From Certhia americana (Eukaryota; Chordata; Aves; Passeriformes; Certhiidae): 64,000 nucleotides of DNA. The DNA lies in NCBI GenBank assembly GCA_018697195.1, contig CM031857.1, forward strand, positions 65,348,774 through 65,412,773. The letters are read 5' to 3'. The position numbers were made by a program, and so were the translations under genes. Numbering within the stretch: the stretch's first letter is position 1; each line of letters begins with the position of its first letter. Shown one piece after another: positions 24,759-38,028 of this stretch. Under the pieces are notes generated by a model, which saw only the letters and a list, made by a program, of their open reading frames with translations, made no database searches and was not told the origin of the DNA.

Positions 24759-27700
24759 TTGGAGTTTTTGTATTTACCCTCAGGTGCTAAATGATGCACC
24801 AGGCATTCACTTTGTATTTGCAAGAATATTTAGGTAAATGGGCAGGGAGGACAGATGGGGGGAAGACTGAGGTCTATATGAAAAACATCTTTCGTAAATC
24901 ATGCCGCTGAGATACAGGAGTGTAAATCCATACTGTGATATCTATAATATGAACAGACAGCAGATAACAAGGGTAAGTATTGAACTTATGCAACTCTGAG
25001 TACCCCACCTTTAAAGCAGTTTGGTGGAACTACAAAAGATGCAAAAAACCAGCAACCAGGATTCAGACTCACCTGATTGACAAGCCGAAATCACAAGCAA
25101 GGCAGAAATGATTACAAGGGAACTATCTAATTGTTTCATGATTTTTCACAAGAACTTGAGACTACCCTATGAAAACACCAGGCAACAAGTTTGGAATATA
25201 TTTAGGCAATATTTTATTTCAGCAATGTCCATGAAAGTCAATGCCAGAAGATGCTTTGATAGTCAAACTATAATTCTGCTCAGAAAGAGCAGAATTTAAA
25301 TCCAGCTAAGAGAGTCAAGATGTAATTTAGGCCTGGAAATCTGGAAATCGTTGATTGCCTGAATACAGTGTGTGCAAACATGGAAGGATCTACATCCTAA
25401 GCAGCCTCTACTGGCAAATACCACAGACAGGGTAATAGATTAAATAAAACTCTGCCCTTGCCTTTACAAGATTATAAGGGAAGACAGGAAAGAGGTGCTC
25501 AGTCTACAACTGTTTTGTGCAAACCAAACATGCTTAATTTCCACCAACATAAATATTGGCTTTTTAAATCAAAAGAAGTTTTCTCCGTACATGCATGAGG
25601 CACTATAAGGACACGGAGAAGCAGACATACTAAATTTACTAGCCTGCATGTCTCTAGATTTAGCCTGCACAAAGTTAATCTGTACTATTCTATAGTTCAC
25701 TTTCATATTATCTGTTAATTTGATGAATGAATTAAGGGTTTCTTTTTAATATTTTTAACCAGAAACTCTCACCCAGTTTTATGTACAAATGAAGACAAAA
25801 AAATGCTGTTAAATGAAGAGTTTCCTTTAATTCTTTTCCACAAAGTTAAATATACTGCAACCTATTCACAAATTCAAGTCCTGTGTTTTAAAGAAAGATA
25901 CCAAAAACCATGTGATGGTACTTTTGCCACAAAATTAAAAACTCTGATACTTTGGCCTTTATAAATAAGAAATTTCCTCCATCAAAGGCAGTCAGGAAAA
26001 AAACAGCCCTTGTCACTGTATCACATGGAAATGTGATTTTTATTGACTAGCTTCACCATATATTAAAATGGTCTAACGTATGCATCTAGAATAATAACGT
26101 GTAGAAAAAATTAAGATGGATAATTGTGCTTACTTTTTAATGGGAACTAAACTAGGTTATTATTTCTATCTGCTAAAATTAAAAGAACACACTAACAATA
26201 AAATAAAATCACTTTTTGACATATCCAGGTACTTCTGAGACTGACAAAAGAGACCATAATAACACCAGCTGTCATATTCTATTATAGAAATAAGCATTTC
26301 TGAGATTATTAAATGCTACATTATCTCATTTCAGCATCATTTTGTTCCAGCATTTCATATACACTAGCTTCTTCCAAAAACAGTTTTTGTGGAAACTTTG
26401 TATTAAAAAAAAACCCATAGTCACATCTATCTTTTCACATCTAATATACAATTGAGCTCAAAAGATCTTTCCTTGAATTTCCAGAATTGTACTGACAATA
26501 ATAATATAAAAATAATGTCAATATTAAAGAGAGAAGTAAAGGAGAGTAGAACTAGATCAAATTAATTTGCAGGGTTCCTTTCCTCTAAAAAAAAGAAAAA
26601 AAGTCTAAACCAGAAAAACAGGAGAGAAAAAATTACAATAGAGAGCTTCTTCTGTTAAGTCAAGTACATAAAGAAATTAATATTTTTTTAAAGAGAATTT
26701 CACTGCGAAGTTGTAACTGCTCATGTATCATACTGGTTTTTTTGAAAATAGGAGATGCTTATGCCTAGGCCCTAAAGAGTTATCTTCAAATGGAGAAAAT
26801 AGCTGATTCTCTACCAGACTGGTGATATAAATTTTCAGAATGCTACATAAATCTACAACATAATATCATAATACTACACTCATTAATTTTTCTTCTGTGG
26901 CAGCCTAAGGCAACTGCTCACTTCATTGACAGCAGGATTGGCATAATTATTTTTTAAAAAACATACAGATGGGTACTTGTTTTGTTTTATTTCCCAAAAT
27001 CTAAACCATTCAAAAATCAGGGAAAAAATAAAAGAAACATACTTCCAGAAAAACAATGCAAGTATTTCACTTTGAATTTCATAAATGCTTGTCTGTGTCA
27101 GTTGTATCTATACTGGCAATCAAAATTAGACCACAAAACAGCATAATGGACATGGATTTTATTACTTTAATTTGATCATAGATCCAATAATGAAGGAAAG
27201 GCAGATAAAATTGACTAACTTAATATTTATGGGAACTTGAACTACTGAAGAGATTAGTACTTTTACCCAGTTAAGCTTCCAACTGTCAGCTGTCATTACA
27301 GGACCTGTCAGGAAAAGCAAATGATACCAATGTTGAACTTGTAACGTGAGTGTTGGACCCTTTTACTGAGAAATAAAACATGCAAGTTAAACCAGGAAAA
27401 TGCACTGCTTCCTGGCTTTACATTATGGACAGATCAATGTCCTGGTCCAGCCACAATAGATTACCTTTTGCCAGGACAGCTCCGCTTGGTTTTCTCTGTA
27501 TGAAATGTCAGTGGGAGGTATTGACAAACATCCGTGGGAAGCAAAAAGACTCAGCTGACATTTTGAGAAGAGCCAGAACCACCACCACTCCCTTACAGGC
27601 CATACCCCAAAAAAACATGGATCTGTCAGCAGCATAAGTTTGGCAATGCCCACAGACACCAGACAAACTGAAAACTTTCCTGGTGATAAGGCAACCTTAG

Positions 27701-28165
27701 CCCAACAGTCTGTCTGTAGCAATTCTGAAGTTCCCCACCAGTTCACTGCTACTGGCAGAGTGCACACAGCACTACCAGTTTGAACCCACATCTTTTACTT
27801 GTAGTGGAAATTGTGGTAATTTTCAGCCCATGAGGACTTACAATTTCAGGTGGTGAAGCAGCTCATGATACTTGACATAGAAATAGATGATGAATATCAA
27901 AGGTCTCCATAAGACTAACTACCTATAACAGGCCTAGAGAAGGCATGCTTACTCTCTAATCAGACATTTTCTGAGCATTTTTTTTCCTCCCTTTCAATCT
28001 GGATTACAGCTTTTGTCCCTCATTACTCTGTTTTCACATAATTTGCGTGACATACAATCCTAAAGTAAAGGATCTAGTAAATCAAACTCTTGCTAAATCT
28101 GTAGACTTACTACAGTCATTTCCATGGGATTGCTAGAATCTATTCAGGATTTTGACCATCTCATA
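24759..28165. other. AT-rich unique sequence, nothing recognised
   Basis: This includes the longest open frame of the window, 122 codons at 27,423-27,791 on the minus strand. Its Trp/Cys-rich translation matches no domain that I know, and an antiparallel 85-codon frame overlaps it. I do not call it a gene. No transposon is recognised. Confidence 0.5.
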
Positions 28166-28214
28166 ACACACAAAAAAACCCAAAAACAAACAAACAAACA
28201 AAAAAAAAAAAAAA
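28166..28214. repeat. CAAA-type repeat running into A15
   Basis: Several CAAA units lead into a run of 15 A (28,200-28,214), followed by ACC-rich sequence. It is a simple A-rich repeat. Confidence 0.85.
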
Positions 28215-29314
28215 CCACCCAAAACCAACAAAAAAAGTCTGAACCCTTAAAACACGATGGTTGTTTCCCTAGGCACTCCTGCTTCAAGCTGGACGACTAC
28301 ATAACTACTCTGAACTTATCTCTCCTTGGGCTGTGAGCTGGTAGCAAGACTGGAAAATATCCATGCTAAGTCCCTTATTATTTAGTGATACGTATCATAG
28401 TGATGGAGTATGGCTTCATTTGTGCACATACACAGAAGGTTTGAAGTGCTACGTCACATCACAGCACTGTGCAACTGTTTTCAGAAGTTTGTAACTCATC
28501 TCTATGCCCCATGTCTTTTGGTAGGTGAGTATTATGAAAGAAAATGTGGTAAAATATGATGCCAGGAGGGTCAGCTCAAATGTTTTCTTGTGATTAATAA
28601 GAATATTGCATTTGTGTAACACTGCTTTTGGGGGAATGGCTGGAATTAGTTTTGGTAGGAAGAAGCCATAAAATGACCGTAAAATTGTGAGCATCTATTC
28701 TGGGGCAAACTCTGTGTGATTTATAGAGAATTCCACCTCCAAGAAATCAGAAGAGAAACTCAAGTTTCTCTGTAAGTGTCTGCAATTTTGCTGTAAAGTC
28801 AGAGGATTTAAGTACATAGAAAGTCGAAGTAAAATTAACAGGAAACATTACATTTGTACATTTTGGGAGACACTTATTTCGGCCCTCAGAATGGGGGGGA
28901 GGAGAAAGGGGGAGCTGTCTATAGTAAGATGCTAATGAGCAAACTTAACGACTGTTACAAGAACTTCACAGGCATTCTGTGAAGCCCCAGTATGAGTCCC
29001 AGTCTAATTTTGGGATGCAATGACAAAGCGATGGCAGCCTCTCAGAAGAGAATTCAATGCCACCAGCCTATGAAGCATGATTCAGACAAGTGTCCATCCA
29101 TAATCTTTTCTGGATTACAAAACACTTGAATGAAATTCTTAGCACAGCTTCTATCCACAAGGAGAGACAGCAAGAAATTAAAAAAAATTCATAGGATCTT
29201 ATGTAAGGGAGAGTCAAGTATTTACTTAATATAGCCTTTTACTGTTTCTGCCTTGGCCTCCACCTTCTGTTTCCCTCCATTGTAATCACATAATTTTTAA
29301 TGTACATCTTGTTT
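28215..29314. other. Unique sequence, nothing recognised
   Basis: A G7 run at 28,893-28,899 lies in a short purine-rich patch. Otherwise unique sequence without recognised features. Confidence 0.5.
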
Positions 29315-29358
29315 GGGGGGAAAAAAAAAAAAGAAAAAAAAAAGGAGAAAAAAAAAAG
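29315..29358 (+). repeat. 44-base all-purine tract
   Basis: G6 is followed by A-rich purines with a few G interruptions, with no pyrimidine over 44 bases. Long homopurine-homopyrimidine tracts can form triplex structures, but this one is not a mirror repeat of note. It is most simply a low-complexity repeat. Confidence 0.85.
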
Positions 29359-29639
29359 TCATTACCTGAGTGGACAAACTCAGTTAAAAAGCTGAAAGAG
29401 AAAGAAGTTTTTAGTGTTTCAGTTTGCATTAATGGTCAAATAAATCTAAAGATGACACTGTACAATGTAAAAGTACAAGCATGAATAGCTGTTTACATGG
29501 ACTTTAAATATTTTGGTAATGTGTGGTGCGCAAATTACCAAGATATGAAGAGTAGTTCTGATTTACATTGTGCAAGAATGAGGTTCATACACTATTTATC
29601 CTATGTTTATTTTTACTAATCCAAATTATTACAATAAAA
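29359..29639. other. AT-rich unique sequence
   Basis: No feature recognised. Confidence 0.4.
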
Positions 29640-29800
29640 GAATAGCAATATGTGGTCACATAATTAGCTCTCATAATAATTAGTAGGGGAAAAAAGCCCT
29701 TACTGAGGCAAACACGCATTTCTGTGCAATTTAAACAGGAAGTCCTCGATGATTAACATTAATTGAGAAAAGGCTTTTCTAGCAAAGAAAAAAAAATCCT
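29640..29800. promoter_or_regulatory. Candidate regulatory block, homeodomain-rich
   Basis: Two TAATTA cores (29,661-29,666 and 29,687-29,692) lie 20 bases apart, followed by GATTAAC and ATTAATTGAG near 29,751-29,766. Sequence complexity is higher than in neighbouring DNA and there is no repeat signature. It may form one unit with the block at 29.9-30.4 kb. The call is an inference only. Confidence 0.28.
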
Positions 29801-29904
29801 GTGTGAAACATTAAACAAACTTATCTGATATTTATGGGGTTTTTTCTTTAATAATTAATGAAATGTAAATAGTCAAGGGAGTCTAGAGTTTTGCTTTGTA
29901 ACTA

Positions 29905-30380
29905 GCTACTATTATAAATGGCAGTCAGATGTTTACAGAATACCCAGAACCCTTTTGTGTGGAAGGAGGTTACAAATCTGCCCCTTTTCCCTGTTCAAAG
30001 TCAAAAATAATGGTGCCTGATCCCCAGAGCATTCATTGCAAGAACTGTTTGCATATTCAGTTATTGTTTCTGCTGCGTCAGTCATCTGCTGAAGTTCACT
30101 CTAATGTGGCCCTGATCAATTCTGCCAGCTGTGCTTAAGTGCTGTTTACTATAATAACATCACACTGCATTCTTATTTGGCAACAACAGCTATGACAGCA
30201 CCTAAATGCATTGAGAAGCCAAGATTTTATCATGTACACAGATCAAATTGGAATTGTTTATGGAGGCCAGTGTTGTTCTATTTCTGTCCTTTCTAGTGAA
30301 TACCAATACCACAATAATGGCTTTGCCAAAAGCATTACTACTCTGCCCTTTCTAATAAGTGAAGGTCTTGTTGATCTAAA
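29905..30380. promoter_or_regulatory. Candidate conserved non-coding element
   Basis: A long, non-repetitive block of balanced composition holds a TTTGCAT octamer-like core (30,048-30,054), a TGCGTCA CRE/AP-1-like element near 30,074, CAGCTG-type E-boxes, TGTTTAC (forkhead) near 30,144 and ATTGTTTATGG near 30,254. This texture resembles developmental enhancers. The 69-codon frame at 29,929-30,138 is not considered coding. Confidence 0.33.
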
Positions 30381-31125
30381 TACTCTATAGGACATGGAAA
30401 TGATTTCATTATGGCAGCATAACGTTTACACTGGGTAAGAGAGAGGGAGAGAACTTGGAAGATGGGCAGATTAACTGGAGACATATAAATTAGTATCACT
30501 CAAGGAAGCAGATAAATACTTTGTAAATACACCAATATATTTGGTAAGATTCAAGGAAATAATGTAACTGTCGAGTGTTTGAAAGGTAAAGAAACAAAAA
30601 AAACAAACCAGAGTAATTGAATAACAACAGAAAGGCTTGGCGTGGCACAAAGGTCTCCAAACACATTTGCAACATTTCAAAGTAGTTTCACATATTTTTC
30701 CCAATATGCCCAACAGTTCGCTTGGCCATATGTTAAGTAAATCAAATGTCTTCAATATACAGGCACGGTTGAGAAAGCCATAAAGAATGAACTTGATCCT
30801 CCTTCTCCTGAAATTGGTTATAAATACTGCAATAGAATCTTGTCCTGGGAGTTATTTTTTACACTGTGATAACACCCCACAGTATGCTAGATGTTTTCCA
30901 AACACAGATGAAGACACATTTCCGGACAGCATACATATAAAAAGACAATAACAGATGAAGCAGGGGAGGGGGAAAAAAGAATAAGATATCCACAAAAAGG
31001 TTGTAATATAGAGAAGCATTGCTCTTATTAGCCTCACTATTTTTATTTTGAGGGACAGAGGCTTTTCCATTATCTTTGTGGTTTACAATGCTGAGCTTCC
31101 CTTAGTTTATCCACCTATGATTCAA
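30381..31125. other. Unique sequence, nothing recognised
   Basis: No transposon, RNA gene or exon recognised. Minus-strand frames at 30,471-30,755 and 30,852-31,070 show Phe/Cys-rich translations without a domain. Confidence 0.45.
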
Positions 31126-31174
31126 TTTCTTCTTTCTTTTTTTTTTTTTTTTCCTCATCTGCTTCCGGATGCAG
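31126..31174 (+). other. Polypyrimidine tract followed by CAG
   Basis: A run of 31 pyrimidines (31,126-31,156, including T16 at 31,137-31,152) is followed after 15 bases by GATGCAG then CTG. It has the layout of a 3' splice site. No coding exon is evident after it, and long T runs are common here, so a cryptic or chance site is more likely than a real acceptor. Confidence 0.35.
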
Positions 31175-31463
31175 CTGAACTGTCATTTCTTCTCCTCACA
31201 GCCAGTACAGAGTCCTTCCTTTCCCATAAAGACAGCTCAGTCCTCACAGACCTCTGAAATGAAGGGAGAGGTTCTGAGGAGCCATAAATGTGCACTCAGA
31301 GGACCAAAGTAAAGGAATCTTCACAGGAGCACTGCACTTTGATGATCAGTCAGAAGGTGATTTAGGTCTGCCAAAGGTCTTTTGTAGGCATGGAGAATTT
31401 TGAAGACAGTTCTGGGAGATAGTTCCTGAAAACTATAAAGATGGGACTGTAAAGCATGAGAAG

Positions 31464-32051
31464 TTCTGGACATGACCTACCAATATGTTCTTGCAGCCCA
31501 TAAAGCCAGCTGTAACCTGGACTGCACTGAGAGAAATGCAACCAGCAGGTCAAGAGAGTGGATTTTAGTCCCCCACTCCACTCTCCAGATTCCATCTGTG
31601 TCCAGATCCAGAGCTCTCAACATAAGAAGGACGTGAACCTGTTGCAGTGGGTCTACAGGAGGCCCATGAAGAGAGGATTCAAGTGATGGAACACCTCTCC
31701 TGTAAAGAAAGCCTGAGAGAGTTGGGGATGTTCGGTCTGGAGAAGAAAAGCTCTGGAAAGACCTTGTAGCATACTTGAAGTGGGCCTTTTAGAAAGATGG
31801 GGACAGACTTTCCAGCGGGGTCTGTTAATTAGATGTTTTAAGAAGTTTTCAAGGAGGGTCATAAAACACTAAAACAGGTTGTTCAGAGAGGGGGTTGATG
31901 CCCTATCCCTGGAAACATTTCAGGTCAGGTTGGACAGGGCTCTGAGCAACCTGATCTAGTTGAAGATGTCCCTGTTTATTTCAGGGAGATGGACTAGATT
32001 TCTAAAGGTCTCTTACAACCCAAACTATTCTTTGATACTATGATTCCATGA
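31464..32051 (+). mobile_element. CR1 LINE, 3' half with internal deletion
   Basis: Sense CR1 phrases occur in order: 'gttcttgcagcccataaagc', 'tgcaaccagcaggtcaagag', 'aagaaggacgtgaacctgtt', 'gcctgagagagttggggatg', 'ctggagaagaaaag', 'gaaagatggggacagacttt', 'ccctatccctggaaacattt', 'ggttggacagggctctgagc', and a final 'ctatgattccatgat' tail. Between about 31,825 and 31,860 the usual middle part, with the aggacaagggg and ggtagatttag phrases, is missing, so the copy has an internal deletion. Minus-strand frames at 31,362-31,862 are its shadows. Confidence 0.94.
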
Positions 32052-35048
32052 TATCTAAAATATGGAGCCAAGGGCAGTTAGTCAGGACCTTGATGGAAAT
32101 TTTTTAAAAAACATCAGATTCATATATTGGAGGAGGTAGGGCTCTTTTTTTTATTTTTCTGAAAAGCATGGAATACATCACAGAGCAGACTTCTCGCAGG
32201 CACTTTTCTACACTGTTGCAGAAATTCCTTCAACTATACCGAAGTACAGAAAACAAAAAACATTTCTCTCCCCAACAGCTGAACAGAAAACAATTCAAGA
32301 AAATATAAAATAGTCCTGCACACTTTCAACAGGAAGGTAATAGCAGAGTTCACAGAAGCTGAACTGGTGATTCATTCAACTCTACAGCCATAGAAGCAGT
32401 TGAACTGTTTAATCAACAAAGCCACATATGAAAGTCACATAATCTGAAGTGCTGCAGAGCCACCAGCCTCAGGAGTGTACCTTCAGCACCAAATTTCATT
32501 TCCTTTGGGGAATTTAAGGTAAGTTTTTGTTTTGCTGTGCAAACCTAAAGAACCACATTTCTAATGGGAGGGGAAAAGAGCAAATAAATTATTAAGTAAT
32601 AGCACTGTGCTTTGAATTCTGTGCCTTCCATTGGCTTCTGTCAAATTATTGGACTTCTTAGGAATATTACACAGAACATGGATAAATCTTAATATGCATT
32701 CATGTCATACTTCCTAACAGCACAGAAGGCTCCTTCTGAGCAACTGTACAGCATGCTGTGGTTGTATATTAAAAAGTGCTGCACATTTGGCTATTATAGG
32801 CCCATTATAAAGTCAGCTTTGCACCAATATCAAAACACAATACAAATTCTTATTAAACTATGAAAGCAACAACACCTGCTAAAAATCCACTAACACTAAC
32901 AAAATTTTTTTAGCTGTAGGAACTGCAACATTGACAAAGGTATTCTAATTTTTTTTTTTTTTCTTAAAATGTTTGAATATAAAGAATGAACACGCTTTCT
33001 GTAGTTATGAAGAATTTTGTGACCGATTCAGAAAACATTTACAATTCACAATGTGGCTGACTGGAATTATGGGCCCGCAGAGCCACAAGATATCCTTGGC
33101 ACCTTGCAAGATAAAGTCAACCTGTAATTTCTATGCTTTTTCTTCATTGTCTTTGTAACTTTTAAAATCAGCAAATGACAATTTAATTGCTCTACTGCTA
33201 AACTCTTATATACTAAATTTAAATTGGGTGTGATTACTTACAGTGCATGCATAAACTACAGAAGTCAGGCAGTTGCAGCTGCAGAGCAGACCCTTAGTTT
33301 GTCTGGGTTAAATACTTAGATTGTTTCTTATATGTGTAAATAAATCCCCTTTTCATCATGGCCTTACAGAAAACATGACATCCTTCTAAATTCATCATCA
33401 GGTTGCCAGGCAGACTCCAAAACAAAAATAATTCATTCAAACTGTTTAATCTACTCAGTGCAGATTGACAGTATCTTTATATATTTTTGAAAGCTCTTTT
33501 AACATTAGCTGATACTTTAGTGTGGGAAGAAACTAAAAGCTTTCTACATATAAAAGTTCATCGTTTACCTTCTCACAGCTATCAGATAAAAGTATAAGGG
33601 CAATGAAGCCACAGCTATCAGATCTATTACTCCCAAAGGACAGAACCTAAATGCATAAGCATCCGTAAAGGCAGCAGGTGTGAGCTTTGACTAAAGATCA
33701 ACCGTTATACAAGAGAAAGATGTCCAAGGAGAGGTTACCAAGCCTATCAATGTCCCTGTGCCTGAAATAGGAGGGTTCTGTACCTCAAAGAAGTGAAATA
33801 GTTCTCACTAGATGTAAATAAATAAATAAGCAAGAACAGTACTTCAGATGTTTTAGTGAACTTTCTTATGAATGGATTGCAACACACAATGACAGAACTC
33901 CCTCAATTCCGCTTTTCAATAACTCCAAGGCACTAGGGATGTGACAGCATGATGAATACCACAACAGACAGCTCCAATATGGTACCATTTTACCAGATCA
34001 ATATCTCACTGCAATATAAGAAAAAAAAAGAAGCTGATATTAGTCTACACAGTGTATTACAGATGAGGTACATTTCTTCTTACTGCACTCATGCTGAACC
34101 AAAGTAATAATTCATAGATACCTTTAAAAGGTTTGCACACTACGAGCACATGCAAAAAAAAAGGCAAATCTTGGCTTCAACATCTGTTTGAACATGCAAT
34201 AGCTTAAAGCAGTAAGTACGTAGGATTCTATGTATGTATCTATTAATCTACCTATGTGTACCACAAGCACAATGACAAACGTATCTGGAGACGGAGAAGT
34301 AACAGGATTTATGTATGCTGTGCAGTTCCTTCAGGAATTGCTTTCTTAAGGAACAGATTACTTTACATATCAATCAAACATTTCTTAGTAAGTCAGTTTG
34401 CCCCTTCTCTCCCCTTTTTCTATGAAGACATGGGAACATTTCTTACTGAAGCTACAGAGGGTACCATTTTAAAAGTCTTCATTTGCCAACAGCAATCACG
34501 CAGGGTTTTTTTTCCCCTGTACTTCAAATAGGAAATGAGTGGGAGCTCTCAGTTACTGCTGTGTGATAAGTCCTTGCAAATTTAACCTTTTTATAGCAAC
34601 TACTGTAGCTTTCAAAATAGAAAACAAATAGCATGCCTTGGTAAAAATAATATATCTAAGGCTAGCAGAAAGAAACTCTAAAATAGACATTATCAGATAT
34701 GTGTTTGCTTTGATTCTTCCCCAGTATTCTCAGAAGAAAACTAATGGGGAAAAAAATCTCTCATGTGAAAAATAATATTGGACTTTATTCTACTCTGATA
34801 ATGCCATAAATGCCTGTCTTGAATATAACCTAATGGGTATAGTTGGACAGGTAAAATAATGTAGCTATTTTTACATCTGACAATGTGAAAGATAAATCAA
34901 ATGATCAAATGAATTAAATCTGTTGTTTGACAGCTGTCTTTATTTCTTGTTGATTGTTCTCCTTTCCAATATAAACTAGAAGTCAAACTTTAGACTACTT
35001 CAAACTTCTGTTACATTTAAGAGTACCTGCAAATTATGTGACACGCAA
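32052..35048. other. AT-rich unique sequence
   Basis: Only short simple runs are seen (T14 at 32,949-32,962, AAAT units near 33,820). The 91-codon frame at 34,256-34,531 and others lack recognisable domains. Confidence 0.5.
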
Positions 35049-35112
35049 CTTTCTTCTTCTTTTTTTTTTTTTCTTCTCTCTCTCTTTTCCATTTGGCTTA
35101 TTCTTTACACAG
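35049..35112 (+). other. Polypyrimidine tract with splice-acceptor-like end
   Basis: Forty-two pyrimidines without interruption (35,049-35,090) are followed by a short spacer and TTCTTTACACAG at about 35,101-35,112, a good match to a 3' splice site. The next bases are GTAACA, so the same CAG could also act as a donor. The downstream sequence has no recognised exon. Confidence 0.35.
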
Positions 35113-38028
35113 GTAACACTGCTTAAAGGTAGAGCGTGTGGAAATTACCATGCGATGTAAAATTAATTTTAAAAATTAATGATGTATGTAGTTAATATCA
35201 TGTCATTCCTAATGTGCAGTTAAAAGGACTTTGTGACAATTAACTGTCATATGTTGAAAGAGAAAATTTTATTACAGCAAGAAAAAAACAGGTCAAACTG
35301 GCTTATACTGCAGACCATCACCAGAGCAGTAACTGAGACAAACAGCATAAAGTGCCAGAGTTCCCTACAGGAAGGCATCACAAATGTAACTTCTTGTTTG
35401 AAATTGAATCAAATCTAGGTAAGTCTTCAGAATGAAAGAACAATTTGAGTTTTAGAGCTCACATTTTTGAGCTGTCTCTCCAGGAAAGGAGGATACAAAC
35501 TACAACAGAAGGCCCTGCAAATGAGTTTCAGGGAAAAGGATTCAAAAGCTAAGGAAGAAAAACTAAACAAAATCACAACAGAATTCAAATGCAAAAAAAA
35601 AAACACCAGAAGAAAATTACTTCCCAGGCTTTATTCCGTCCTCAGTTGATATAACTCAAAGCACAGGAGTTACCTAATAAGTAGCAGCCATGAAAGCAAT
35701 GACCTATTTAGAGTGCTGGTCCAGTTTCATTAACTTTCTGGATGTACAAATGAGGGGATGATGATGAATTAGGTACCCAGATTCTCTAACTCTGTATATA
35801 CTTTGTGCATGCTTTACTTAAAGTGGAAAGAAGCACCAATTTAACATTCTAAATGGAAGCCTTAAATATAAAACGTCTGACAAAAGAAATAATCAGTATA
35901 AAGTAACAGGATTTGAATTCACATAAGAAATAAACCGTATATAAACATAATCAGAAAGTTTATCAAAGAGCAAATATATTCTCACTGAAAGACTGATTAT
36001 TTGATGACATATGAGCAAGCACCTGATCTCATACCAACCTGCATTTGACTGGACTAGCAAGTTTTGACTTTTTTCATGCATGCTTTTATTAGTAGCATAC
36101 AAGAAATCTGGCCCATAAAAGAGAGCAAAAATTACCTTCAAGTTCATTTACCAGGCTACTTAAAATTTTATCTTCTTAATTTGCAACAGAAAATCTGAAC
36201 ATATTTCAAGGCAGTGACACCCTTAACGGGACTGAAGCCCCAATTATACACTTGCTCCTTCTGTTTTGCAGTACAGCCTTGTCCAGATTTTGGATACTTC
36301 TCAAACAGCAAATTTCCTGTCCCAGTGGGGAAAGATGGTGGGGCTGATGGAAGATGCAAGACAATCAGTGAAGCCGGTACATTATACATGCATACACATA
36401 GGCACATACACATCCACTGAAGACTGCTCAAAGTTACATTCACACACAGGCATTAGTGAGTTGCAAACTCACTCACAAAATACTGTACAGTGAGGAAAGG
36501 ACTCCGTTATTATTACATCAAAATTTATTATCTGTTCAACTTCTAAGCTGAGAGTGAATAATTACGCAAAGAAAGGGGAAAAACTCTTGAAGAATGAGAA
36601 ACTTTTCATGATAAACACACTTCTCCCATTTAACTACTCTGAGATTAAATTCACACATATTCAGCTCAAGATCAAAGAAACCTGGATTGAAGAAACTAAA
36701 GAAAAACCTGGAGCAATATTATTTATTTACTCAGTAGTGAAGTCTCCCACTATAAGCTGAGAATGTTGTACTGCATTTAGGAAAATACCTAACTGCTTAA
36801 ATGTGGATTGCGTTAGGTTTACAGCTTTATGGACCCCAAGCTACTGTAACAGAACCTTTCTGGTCCCATTTCCTTTGTTCTATACTGTTCAAAATACCAT
36901 AAAACCCATTTTACAAGAAATTATAAGAACTTTCCCACAATCTGTATACATTGATTAAGTGCAGCATGTATGCTAAGTTAACACGGATATTTTTAACCAA
37001 GAAATACTCCATTAAGGACTTGCAAATCCTCTAAAAGACCAATTAGGACATGGCGTCAGCTATTAAAAGGCAAAAAAATCTTTGGTCCGTCAGGATTCTT
37101 CCCTTACACTATAAGCTATTTAGGGTTTGTACAGCCCTTAGGACAATAAGACCTATGACTACAGCCTTGTGGCACTCTGATGGCAAGTCAGTAATGTAAC
37201 AAATCTGGGTCAATGTAAATGACACCTCTGTGAAGCCTAAACTATTGAAATTCTTACATAAAATTTAAAAAAAAACCCAAACATTTTTCCTTAAATTAAC
37301 CAACATCTCTGAAATGAAATACAATCAAATAGCAAAACAACATGAAGGAAAAATGTTTCCCAAATCTCACTTTTTTCCCTTAGGCAGCTGTAGTTTAAAA
37401 AATCAACAGGTTATCAGCAACACTGGATGATGAGAATCATAAGACCTAAATCCTAAACGAGCAGAAAAAACCTAAGATGTATCAGAACACAGAAAAATGA
37501 GAAAAACAGAAGAATCCACCTTCATTAGTAGCAGTAAACTCAATTCTAAACAAAAGTCCACAAGATTTGTTAACTATTATGATTGGTACAAAGCATTGCT
37601 TTGTCAGAAATCATCTTTGTGTCTTTAGTGATTCCTAAATAGACAGAGGCACATTATCTGTATGATATGGGATAATAAAACATCATCTCTGCAGGAGAGT
37701 ACAGAAAATGTTTAGGGAAGTTCATCAAACACAACATCTCATTACTGCACACGAAGTGTATTTTTCATCAAAATATCTCATAATGCATCCTAATACGTCT
37801 CAAAGCATCACTTAGGAGTTCTTTAGTAATACACAAATCTGGGGAAAGTGAAACCTATCAAAGGGAGAAACCATGCTTAGTTCTAGCTTAAGTTTTAAAC
37901 CAAGTATTACTCCTGATGACTGCGATTTTGGGTTTAGCACAAATGCAAGAAATGCAAAACTCTCAATAAATAAACAAATACAGACTGTTTCATTATTGTG
38001 CCTTTCAAAAACCCGTGAAGTTAAAGTG
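35113..38028. other. AT-rich unique sequence
   Basis: No recognised transposon or RNA gene. Around 36,214-36,443 there are frames on three registers. One translation contains a 'PCPDFGYFSNSKF' stretch that faintly recalls a Sushi repeat, but the required cysteine pattern is absent. Confidence 0.45.

Noticed and set aside
27423..27791. Longest open frame, 122 codons, minus strand
   Set aside because: The translation is Trp- and Cys-rich with no domain that I recognise, an antiparallel frame overlaps it, and no splice sites or retrocopy hallmarks frame it. One frame of this length is expected by chance in 64 kb.
36214..36420. Frame with a faint Sushi-like PCPDFGYFSNSKF stretch, preceded by a TTTTGCAG acceptor-like sequence
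   Set aside because: The four-cysteine and tryptophan pattern of a Sushi module is missing, no donor site ends it convincingly, and other frames overlap it.
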